Origin: Mikania micrantha
Lineage: Eukaryota > Streptophyta > Magnoliopsida > Asterales > Asteraceae
Direction: 5' to 3'
Length of the DNA stretch: 64,000 nucleotides
NCBI GenBank assembly: GCA_009363875.1
Contig: CM018680.1
Coordinates: 70,075,139 to 70,139,138 of the forward strand
Both the position numbers and the translations under genes were made by a program. The notes beneath the pieces were generated by a model that ran no database searches, was not told the origin of the DNA, and saw only the letters and a list, made by a program, of their open reading frames with translations. Below are positions 55,689-64,000 of this stretch, in pieces. Position 1 is the first letter of the stretch, and every line of letters begins with the position of its first letter.

Positions 55689-56368
55689 AAGCCAAAGGAG
55701 GAGGAAGCCAATTTCGTTCAACAAGATAATTTTGGGCCAGCACTTATGTGATCAAGGAATGAAGATTACAAGATTAGGGGGTGATTGTTGGACTAATCTT
55801 GTAATTATAAAGAGTGAAAGGGTCTGAATCTGAATGGTTCAGATTCAGACCGTTTGTTTGGTGCAAAAAAGCACATTTGTATGGGGTATAATGTCTGAAT
55901 GAGGGTCTGAATGAGAAAGAAGAGAGGGGAAGAGGGTTTGAATGATCCACGGAAGGTACCGATCTTCTGATTCAGCCGCAGAACGTCGAGTTGCCGACTC
56001 CACTGCCGCTGCCGACCGCGTCGCCATCATCGCTCGTCCACCGCTCTCGCCGCCGCTTGTCACTGCAATAGTAGATGGCAATCGAAATGGCTGCGATCGA
56101 TGGCTTCACTGTCGCTTGATGGTGGCTTCAACGGTGGAGAAAGTGGCATTGACGACAATCGATCGCTTCAACGGTGGCATTGACGTGGTTGCTTGATGGT
56201 GGCTTCAACGGTGGCGATTTTGACCCACTAGTCACCACGATTCTCAACCGCCATTTTTGCACCATTTTTGCCATTTTCGCACCTTTGTTTTCAGGTCAGC
56301 ATTTACTTTATTTTAATAATAATGTGTATTATTATTTCATACGTGGCACTAGAATAATTAATATTTAG

Positions 56369-59186
56369 TGTGACACGTGGCACAACAGACCAAACACACC
56401 GATAATTTGAGGAATTATCGCACAACACTCGCACGTGTCTTGAATAACGAACGTTGGTGAACGGATCAAACCACATCACACTTTCACTGCACATTAGGTT
56501 CCGGAGAACCTAAGTTAATATAACAATGCTCACATGTCGAGGAACGATGTTCGTAGTCGAGAAATTTGCGAAAAACGCTTCAAACTATGAGTTTGGGCTT
56601 ATTGGGCTTAACTGGGACCCATCGCGGTACGCGATGGGCACCCAAATGGGCCTTCGCGGCACGCGAAGACCAGGCGGGAGAATTTGAATTCTCCGAATTC
56701 CATCGCCGTACGCGACGACCGATCAACTTCCCTCTTCGCGAGACGCGGCGTGTTTCGGGAACCGAATGATTATTTTAATCATCGCGCTACGCGAAGGTGC
56801 TTTTTGCAAGATGTCGCGGTACGCGACAATGCCTAACACGCAAAACCTTTATTTAACCAACAATTAATCATTTATGTCGACTCTACACTCCATCTCTCGA
56901 ACTCCAGGCGACCAACCTTCGTCCTCATCACCTGCAAAACACTTTCTAACCATTGGGAAGCCATTAGCAACACTTAGGGAGCTCTATTGAAGCCTTTAGG
57001 GGTTGGAGGTGAGCTAAGGAGCATCGACCACCACTTTGCACGAGCTAGAGCTGCTGTGAAGACCATTTCAGACTCTCTTGAAGCCACTCCCTTCTGTTCC
57101 AAGGTCATTCAAGCACCTAAGAAGCTCAAGAAGGTAGTTTTAGCATCCATCTTACACAAATCTTGCACCTACACCCACATGCAATGTGAATCACGCACAT
57201 GCAACACAATCACCCACTCTTACACGAATTTTTGTAAATCTAGATCTGCTATTTGATGATTTTACTACTGATTTGAACATTTGATTTGATATATTTATGT
57301 TACTTAGTGTTATTTGGGGCTTTTGGCCTAGATGGTGAATTTTAGCCACATGCATGTGCAATTTATGTAGTTCTACATGATGATTTATATTAATATGTGG
57401 TTATAAGAGATATTGGATATGATTTGCAAGGTCTAGCTTAGTTATTGATGTCAAGAAATGGTTATTGATGATTATTACTAATTTTAGAAACTTTAATATT
57501 ATAAAATGGTATTTTTGATGAAATAGCCACATGCATGTACTTGGATCTATGATTTGTGTATAAAATGATGATTAGAAACTAATGTGATGGTTATTTGATA
57601 CATTGGAATTGTTAGAATCATTAAAAGTTATGATTTACTCGTTATTTCTAAAAATAGAAACTTTTTGATACAAAGTAGTTGTGAATGATGAGTTTGATAA
57701 ATGTGGAATGTCTAGCATGCTTATTTGATGTTGATATGATGATGTTGAAGGATTGGTGTCATTGAGAGCATGAATAATGTGTATTTTTCATATGTTACTA
57801 TAAACAGTAACTTTATTTTACAAAGTCTATAAATGATAACATGTTTGTTGCATCGGATGTGATTAAATGACTATTTAGGACTAAGATATGGATATTTAGA
57901 TGATGTGATTGTTAAACTTGGTGAAACATGCGTATTTGTGCAACTTTCTAAATATAGAAACTTTTACACGCAAACCATGTTAAACCGGCTAAGTGTGACT
58001 ATGTGCTATGTGATAACATGCTCATTTAGGATAATATGCATATTAGAATAATCGGATCATGATTTAATTGCATAACTTGCCAAATTTGGAAACTTTCCTG
58101 AAATAGAACCTTACTATAAATAGTAAGCTTCCTCACGGGAATGACTTTGGTATCCGTACACATCACACGACACTAAACCACACGTTACGCGATCACATGA
58201 TCCAAAAACCGTCACCAACGGGTCGTTAGGTCAAACACGGTCAACACGACCCACACGACAACTTAGAGTTGTTAAACACTAACACGGTCCTGTGAGACCC
58301 ACGTGTATGTAACACAAATTTATAACACCTATGTGATATAGGTAACTGCTAGTCGGCGAGCTACTCGATTTCTGTTAAGAACGCATTACACAAACTCAGG
58401 TGAGTTTACGGCCCCACTTTTACTCTTTAAACTGTTTTACTTTATCTTGGGGTGAGAATACTATGCAACTGTTTTAGATGTATAACTGGTATGTTGTAAA
58501 ACTATTTTTGAGTGTAACTATTATCACATTAAGTCCTCACTTATCCTTACCGTTAGTTGTAACAAACGAGTCGTTATTACGTAGTACTACTTGGTTTGAC
58601 TAACCCCACTTGGCACCAATGTTGACTAGAGGTCATAACGAGTGTAATATCGATGTTGATGTCGGGTTCAGCGATGACCCGCGGAGGCAAACGTAAACAG
58701 TCGAGTTTCAGTAAAATGAACTGACACACTCCACGGATCGTAGATCCAACTACTAAACTTAACATACCCAGTATATTTCTGTTTACTATTTATGTCTGTC
58801 TAAACCTGTGAACTCACCAACTTTTTAGTTGACACTTTTCGCATGTATTCTCAGGTAATTAATGGATCTCAAGCTAGGATGCGCACATGATACTACTAAG
58901 GAGTCTGACATTGCATATAGACTCAAATCCTAGGCTTGATTTGTTGTTTCTTAAAACAATTGTCTTTTGTACTGTCGATACAATTTATATTTTTCCGCTG
59001 CAAACTTTATTTACTTATGACGTTTAAAACATTTTCCGCTGCATGTTAATGAAACTTGTATTATTTTACAAAACTGTGTGATTGTGTAACTCATAAAGAG
59101 TCGTTCTATATGACCGAGAGCTGTGATCCTGGCCACGTCACACCCGCGCGGTCTGACACCACACGTGGGAATTTGGGGGTGTGACA
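56369..59186 (-). repeat. LTR of the TGTCACACCCCC type, minus strand
   Basis: On the minus strand it starts at 59186 with TGTCACACCCCCAAATT, like the LTR at 51515. The other end is uncertain. TGTGACACGTGG at 56369 is a candidate, but no matching target duplication was found (AAAGC on the right). It is non-coding apart from chance frames. Confidence 0.5.
56618..56828. repeat. Cluster of six TCGCG-NNN-CGCGA palindromes
   Basis: Units at 56618-56638, 56652-56668, 56701-56717, 56734-56750, 56780-56796 and 56812-56828. Three have perfect arms with different outer bases: CCCATCGCG/CGCGATGGG, CTTCGCG/CGCGAAG and TGTCGCG/CGCGACA, around 3-base loops GTA, GCA and GTA. The other three are imperfect. 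They lie in an otherwise AT-rich LTR. Confidence 0.85.
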
Positions 59187-60142
59187 AAAGCATCTACGGT
59201 TTGAACAGAAAGAAAAGATGAGGGATGGGGGCGGGGGTGGCAGGTGGCTAGGGCTTTGAATGGAAAAAAAAAGGTTTTTTTTTATTTTTTTTATTTTCAT
59301 TCAAATATGCAAACCAAACAGTCTTAATTGGTTCAGCACTTAATGGTTCAGACCCTCTTAACCATTCAGACGTCTTAACCATTCGGCACTTAATGATTCA
59401 GACCCAAACAAACGGCCCCTTAGTTTAAATTAGTTTTGGATTAGATTGTTTTGTTTTTTTTTCAGCATGTTTTTAGAGATAAATTTTGACTTTTTAAGGT
59501 TGTTTTTTTATTATAAATAGGGTTGAGTTTTAGGGTTAATTGTACCTCAATTTTATTCAATAAAAGCTTTTGTTTTTCTGAGTTTATCTTTTGCTTATTG
59601 AGAGTACCGGTCTTCAAAATCTTAGCTAGTTCGAGCTTTTTACCGATTCGATTCAGAATAATTCACAAGTCCGCTAGATTCGTTTACACCATGTACTAAG
59701 AGGAAACAGTTCCTATTATATGATTTTACAACAGTAAATTTTATTAGTTAAAAAAATATATCATATAATTTAACAACAACTAATTTACTAATTAAAACCT
59801 TCTATTATTTGACATAAAAATATTATATTTTACGGATTAAAATTTTATAATTATGACTTTACAATAGTTGCTTCTGCTAATTTAAACCTTATGCTGTGTG
59901 ATTTCACAATAATTGATTTTACTGATTTAAACATTACGTTATGTGATTTGACAATAATAATATTATTAATACAAGAATTATGTTATGTCATTTAATACAT
60001 CGTGTCATATTAATTGAAAAGGAAAACTATAGAGACCGTGCATCCAAAAAAATAAACATAGATTTGGGTTGTTTCAATTCTTGCGACCCATATTAGTTGA
60101 CGATCGTTATTACAGCTTACGATCGTATATTTTTCTTAATTG

Positions 60143-60400
60143 ACCTACAAATATCTTTTTTTTTAACAGCAAACGCTCGGCCACACGGAATCACTCTGGC
60201 AAATAGATCACCCTTCCGCCCGAATAACAGAACGTGATGACCTAGCCCAACAATCCAGGAGGAAACCTACAACTAGGAAAACCTCCTGGTTTAACCCAAA
60301 GCAATATTTGCTCTAGGTGAGACTCCAACCCAAGATCTCTCATAAGAGAAGTCAAAGGACTACTACTAGGCTAGAAGCCCTTTGCTACCTACAAATATCT
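60143..60400 (-). mobile_element. tRNA-derived SINE with 14-bp target duplication
   Basis: The exact 14-mer ACCTACAAATATCT lies at 60143-60156 and 60387-60400. Between them, on the minus strand, a tRNA-like head has an A-box-like TAGCCTAGTAGT and a B-box-like GGTTGGAGTC (about 60325-60375), a unique body, and a short A-rich tail (T run at 60157-60164 on the plus strand). The 230-bp length, polarity and long duplication are those of a SINE mobilised by LINE machinery. RNA polymerase III would drive it from the internal boxes. Confidence 0.85.
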
Positions 60401-60419
60401 AACAAGGTCATCACGGTTT

Positions 60420-62340
60420 AGACGGAATACTATCTTTGATAATTATGTAACCTACCTTAATGAAGCCAATATAAATATAGGAAAGTATAACGATTCAACC
60501 TCTTATAATGAAGGCACTTGTAATGATCGATCATATGAATGGAATAAAACTATGATTAATGAGCTTAATTCTAGGAATAACAGAAACATTTAGGATTTGG
60601 TTTAGTTACCCCAAGAGTTTAAAACTTTTAGCGTGTAAATGGGTTTTCAAAACCAAACTAGTACCGAATGGAAAAATATAACATTACAAAGCTTGACTAG
60701 TTGCTAAAGGCTATACTCAGAATGATGAAATTGATTATCAAAAAGTCTTCTCACATGTTGCACGAAAGGATACTTGAAGATCGTTATGACCTTACTAGCT
60801 CATTTGGCTTAAAACTACATTAAATGGACGTCAAAACTACTTTCGTTGATGGTAACTTACATGATGATGTATTCATGAATCTCCCTGAAGGCTTCAAACA
60901 TAAAGGTCAAGACCATTTAGTTTGTAATTAATTTGTAAGTTAAAGAAATTCATATATGGGTTAAGACAAGCATCATGTTTGTGGTTCTAAATGTTTGATT
61001 AGTCATAAAATAAAAAAAAAAGATATCCTCCAGCACCAAGTGAATCAATAACTCAAAATGAGTGGAAGCAATTTTGTTATACTTGCCATGTTATTCTTCT
61101 TGCATGTAACAATTTGGATTTGTTGCGCTAGTCAAAGTGATTACTCTCGCGTAATTTTTACAAGGATCTCAGAGAAGCTTCTTATGTAATTTTGACACCG
61201 TGATCGGGCCAATGGGACACTAGGACTGTCATAGAAGTCTTATATTAATTGTATTCTTACACATTACAACATGCAAGGTTGCTCTCCAACAATATCTTTA
61301 ATAGTTAAAAGAGAAGTTTTCAGCTATTTCTGATGTCCAAGAAAATAGGTCGAGAAGGATAAAATGATATTCATAACTTATGCTTCATTAGTATGAAGCT
61401 TAATACATGCTGAATTATCTACTTGTCCAGATTTGAAGTATTTTGTTCGAATGTTAGGTCAATATCAATCAAACCCTCACCTAAATAATTAGAAAGCAAT
61501 AAAGAAAGTGCTTGTGATATCTTTAAGGGACAAAAAGCAATAAATTGACATATATAATAATTCATGACTTGGAAGTAGGGCTGTAAACGAACCGAACGAA
61601 CACGAACGAGCCCTTGTTCGTGTTCGTTCGTTTAACTTTTAAGTTGTTCACGAACGGTTCACAAACACTTACCGAACGAAAATTCTTGTTCTTGTTCGTT
61701 CATTAAGGAATTTAGCTTGTTCACGAACACATTATTTAAACAAGAAAAATCAACATTTTTAATCTCAAGCAATGGAGATAATCATTTATAAATATATAAA
61801 TTAAGATATTATATTATTAAACTAAAAATAACTTAAGTATTATGGTATTAAACTAAAAATTAAAAATAAACATCACATTTAATGAATAAATATAATAAAT
61901 GAACTTAACCGAACATAAACGAATGTAACCGAACGTTCACGAACACAAATAAACGAACATGACATCTGTTCATTTCCGTTCATTTAACTAAACGAACGGA
62001 ATTTCTTGTTCGTGTTCGTTCGTTTATTAAGCGAACGAACATAAACGAACTTCCCGCCGAACGGTTCACGAACTATTCGCTGAACGTTCGGTTCGTTTAC
62101 AGCCCTACTTGGAAGTGATAGGCTATTATGATTCTAACATTTGCATTAAAATGCACTGATGACAAAAAACCAACTTCACGGTTTATCTTTATGCTAGCTG
62201 GTGGACTAATTTCATGAAATAATCACAAGTTAACAAAAACTTAATTATAAATGATCACTCCAAGTTTGATAATTTTAGAAAATATACCAACATAAGTATG
62301 GTCTTTTGGATCATTTAATAAAATTTATCAAAAGACACAA
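60420..62340 (+). pseudogene. Decayed copia pol (linker, RT, RNase H), split by a hAT-type element
   Basis: Broken frames read FDNYVTYLNEANINIGKYND, LPQEFKTF, KWVFKTKLVPNGK, LVAKGYTQNDEIDY, QMDVKTTFVDGNLHDDVFMN, LPEGFKHKGQDH, then CPDLKYFVRMLGQYQSNPHL and KKVLVISLRDKK. After the insertion at 61576-62107, LEVIGYYDSNICIK and LYASWWTNF continue RNase H. Stops and frameshifts are frequent and the YVDD box is damaged, so this is an old copy with no detectable LTR. The host frame on both sides of the hAT-type element shows exactly where that element landed. Confidence 0.8.
61576..62107. mobile_element. hAT-type MITE, CGAACGAACACG-word type (532 bp)
   Basis: Perfect terminal repeats of more than 20 bp begin TAGGGCTGTAAACGAACCG and end with the inverse. 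The exact 8-bp duplication CTTGGAAG lies at 61568-61575 and 62108-62115. The arms are arrays of TTCGTTCG / CGAACGAA words around an AT-rich centre. It interrupts a copia RNase H pseudogene. Confidence 0.92.
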
Positions 62341-62359
62341 GAGGTCATTATTAATGTAA

Positions 62360-62450
62360 CTAGTTGGAAATCCGCGCGATGTGGCGGCGGCAACCGATTA
62401 CCAAATTAACTATAAAACACTACTTTTTAAAAAATATTTTGAAACTATAT
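62360..62450 (-). mobile_element. Helitron-like 3' terminus, minus strand
   Basis: On the minus strand GCCGCCGCCACATCGCGCGG can form a small hairpin and is followed by ATTTCCAACTAG and T, the Helitron end pattern. The 5' end of the element was not located. Confidence 0.45.
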
Positions 62451-62635
62451 GAAACATATGAAACTACATAAATACCAAATTAACCATTTGAATCTAGTTT
62501 ACGACATACATAAACCAAATAATCCATAGAGTCATAGAGATCTTGTTTAACACATAAGAAAGTACATAAAAGACTACATAAATCATTATCTCCCTCACCC
62601 GAATCATCTTTGTCATTTGTATTTGATGGTTTCTT

Positions 62636-62704
62636 TTATGAAACAAAGAATTGTAAGAGTTGTAATCTCAAACTTTCGTCTTGAAACAAACTTGCAAATT
62701 GAGC
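62636..62704 (-). CDS. Possible terminal exon of an unrecognised gene
   Basis: After a splice-acceptor-like TTATAG the minus strand reads AQFASLFQDESLRLQLLQFF, then VS and stop (TAA 62636-62638). The amphipathic, uninterrupted stretch looks protein-like but is short. Its phase does not join directly to the exon at 63758-63847, so another exon would be needed. Function unknown. Confidence 0.25.
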   Translation of the reverse strand, partial: AQFASLFQDESLRLQLLQFFVS

Positions 62705-63757
62705 CTATAAGATTAATTATACATTAAGTTAATCAAAGGTTGTTTAGACGAACAAACTTGAATTAACTCTTGACCGATTCGAACCTAGTAAAATTAAAAA
62801 AATCACGTTTAGTCACATTAAACGAACTTGAATAAACCTTAATATATTTGTGTTATTAAATCACGCAATAAAGGTTTATCCGACTAAAATTCAAGCACTC
62901 TCAGGGAGTCATTATTCTTAAATCACACATACTTTGTTAATTAATCAAAAATGATTGTTTAAATCACACATACTTTCTCGAAGAATGACATACCCAAAAT
63001 TTGAGCAATTTCTCCCTCTCATGTCTTTCCTCATTGTGTTAAAAAAGGCCCAATTGGAAGATTTCAAATTTTTGAAAAGAATATGAAGATGCTTTCAGGT
63101 TTCAACAAAGCTCAAGATCAATTTAAAAATAAAAACAAAGTCATACATGTTTTTGAGATGGAATGTCAGAATGTATAATTGTATAAGATTCGGGTAGGAA
63201 AATCGAATGTCACGTTGAGGTGATACCGTTTTGTTATTTGCCTAATCAAAACTACAAATCAGTGGGAATGCACCATCATTTAGTTTCAAATGGAAAAACA
63301 CAGTTCTACATACAAGACAACCAACATTTTGTTTCCATATTTTGGGATCAACCAAAACAAGGGCATGTTTTGTAAATAAAAAAATTGTGGTTTACACAAC
63401 CAATGCACCCAACTTGTAACCGGTTTACTTGCTGACAGGTTTACAAAACCAAAAGAATCTTGAAATCAGCAAGCAAAGCAAAGTAAAGTTGTTTTGGTTT
63501 TAAAAATCTTGTTCATGAGAGTTGATTGATTCATGATCTTAACCAATGCAATTTGTGATTCTGCTACCAATGCACTTAACCAAAGTATATTCTGGACCAA
63601 TTGCATAAACTGAATAAGCAAGGCAGGAAAACCATTGATATGTTTAGTGTATGAGAAAAATTTTGCATATTTGGCCTTATCTTTACTGTATATTCAAGAA
63701 AAAAAGTTATTACAGAATTATAAGCCTAAAAAGCTAGCAAGAAAGGAGATATGTTAC
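62705..63757. other. Possible intronic or intergenic sequence
   Basis: AT-rich. No repeat or coding pattern was identified. Confidence 0.4.
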
Positions 63758-63847
63758 CTTCCAAAATAAGAACCAAGAAACTCATAGTGAGTTTCCCTAA
63801 CTCGATCGAAATTGGTGAGTGAAGCTTCAAAACCATGTGAATGAGCT
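63758..63847 (-). CDS. Possible internal exon (90 bp) of a host gene running off the right edge
   Basis: On the minus strand a pyrimidine-rich stretch ending in CTCAG precedes AHSHGFEASLTNFDRVRETH and YEFLGSYFG, then a GTAAC donor. The 90-bp length keeps phase. The peptide is uninterrupted and of natural composition, unlike the surrounding AT-rich sequence. I do not recognise the family. Upstream exons would lie beyond 64000. Confidence 0.4.
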
Positions 63848-64000
63848 CTGAGATACACAACATATGACAAAAAAAGAAAAGAGTTGATACAAACTGTAAA
63901 CATTATCAGCAGCATAGGTAAGTTACTGAGATATACAAACTATTATCTCTTAATTTTAAATGGTAAAGATACTATCATTTTCAAACTATTATCTTTTCAT

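Larger units (their letters stand above)
55823..59420. mobile_element. Probable DNA transposon with CCGTTTGTTTGG termini, carrying an LTR insertion
   Basis: Near the left end CCGTTTGTTTGG (55846-55857) and at the right end CCAAACAAACGGCCCCT (59404-59420) are inverse. TCTGAAT and CATTCAG words are frequent at both ends. The left tip contains a perfect 12-bp-arm palindrome (TCTGAATCTGAA, 3-bp spacer, mirror). GC-rich open frames at 55940-56200 show no family features. The superfamily is undetermined. Confidence 0.5.
51063..59616 (+). mobile_element. Gag-only LTR retrotransposon (TR-GAG-like) with nested insertions
   Basis: The 5' LTR (51063-51321) is followed by TGGTATCAAAGC as primer site, a leader, one gag and a polypurine tract (AGATTAGGGGGTGAT), then the 3' LTR (55786-55822 and 59421-59616, split). 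Flanks AAATA and AAATC match at 4 of 5. There is no protease, integrase or RT, and gag runs directly into the polypurine tract, as in the described TR-GAG class. Without insertions it would be about 2 kb. Confidence 0.8.
55786..59616 (+). repeat. 3' LTR of the gag-only element, split by a DNA-transposon composite
   Basis: 55786-55822 and 59421-59616 together match the 5' LTR. A stretch of about 16 bp of the 5' LTR is not present at the junction. Confidence 0.75.
50649..59695. mobile_element. hAT-like element in copy B, split by the gag-only LTR element
   Basis: It starts TAGAGGTGTAAACGAGCC and ends TCGTTTACACCATGTA. Its parts are 50649-51062 and 59622-59695. Word content (CGAGCTCG, GGCTCGG) and flanks match the element at 15433-16007 at the same site in copy A. 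Confidence 0.65.
48106..59870 (+). repeat. Dispersed repeat, copy B, expanded by nested insertions
   Basis: Collinear with 14508-16185. It is interrupted by a PIF/Harbinger element (48404-50100) and by the gag-only LTR element (51063-59616). Segments 48106-48403, 50101-51062 and 59622-59870 belong to the repeat. Confidence 0.75.

Noticed and set aside
55942..56368. GC-rich open frames as a host gene
   Set aside because: Short, repetitive (CTTCAACGGTGGC words) and lying inside a transposon composite. No domain was recognised.
51515..59186. One 7.7-kb DNA transposon with 17-bp inverted ends TGTCACACCCCCAAATT
   Set aside because: The ends match as inverted repeats, but the left element closes at 54426 with an exact AAATT duplication, and the right end belongs to another LTR on the opposite strand.

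Overview
This is plant nuclear DNA: AT-rich, intron-containing and dominated by nested LTR retrotransposons (Ty1/copia) and DNA transposons, with one convincing intact host gene. The style of the copia gag-pol proteins and the kinase-jacalin gene fit a eudicot, probably a member of the Asteraceae. That family assignment is inference from general familiarity, not from a search. No bacterial, organellar or CRISPR features were seen. Layout, left to right: 1-5268 is the 5' part of a Sirevirus-type (SIRE/Maximus) copia element on the minus strand, cut by the window edge. Two foldback MITEs lie at about 5430-6010. A 6.3-kb copia element on the plus strand fills 6077-12413; its 291-bp LTRs differ at one position, but gag carries a nonsense codon and pol a frameshift. 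Next come a CACTA end (to 13461), a Mutator-type MITE (13671-14052), a dispersed repeat (14508-16185) carrying a hAT-type element, and an eroded plus-strand Sirevirus fragment (about 16695-19526). The host gene is on the minus strand at 20122-22534: four phase-0 exons that join to a 612-residue protein kinase followed by two jacalin-like lectin domains. From 23116 to 28070 there are several short hAT-like elements with 8-bp target duplications, a Helitron-like element and a CACTA terminus. A solo LTR of about 3.1 kb (26462-41697, duplication AAGGT) contains a complete 12,115-bp Sirevirus on the minus strand (29209-41323, duplication TTGTG, 831-bp LTRs with one visible difference). The Sirevirus carries gag, an intact pol and a long third ORF. 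From 42 to 48 kb there are a kinesin-light-chain-related pseudogene and a non-coding LTR element (44961-47700). From 48106 to 59870 a second copy of the dispersed repeat hosts a PIF/Harbinger remnant, the same hAT-like element, and a gag-only LTR element (51063-59616) that itself contains a 2.9-kb solo LTR and a DNA-transposon/LTR composite. The right end holds a tRNA-derived SINE with a 14-bp duplication, a decayed copia reverse transcriptase split by another hAT-type element, a Helitron end, and two possible exons of an unrecognised host gene. How the parts relate: the window is a stack of insertions whose order can be read from interrupted elements and matching target duplications. Three themes stand out. 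First, a heptamer (CTTCCGA / TCGGAAG) is spread through the Sirevirus LTR, the gag coding region and the pol-ORF3 spacer. Second, a group of short hAT-like elements shares one architecture but uses different internal repeat words. Third, six short palindromes at 56618-56828 have partly co-varying arms. All boundaries and similarities were judged by eye from the sequence.
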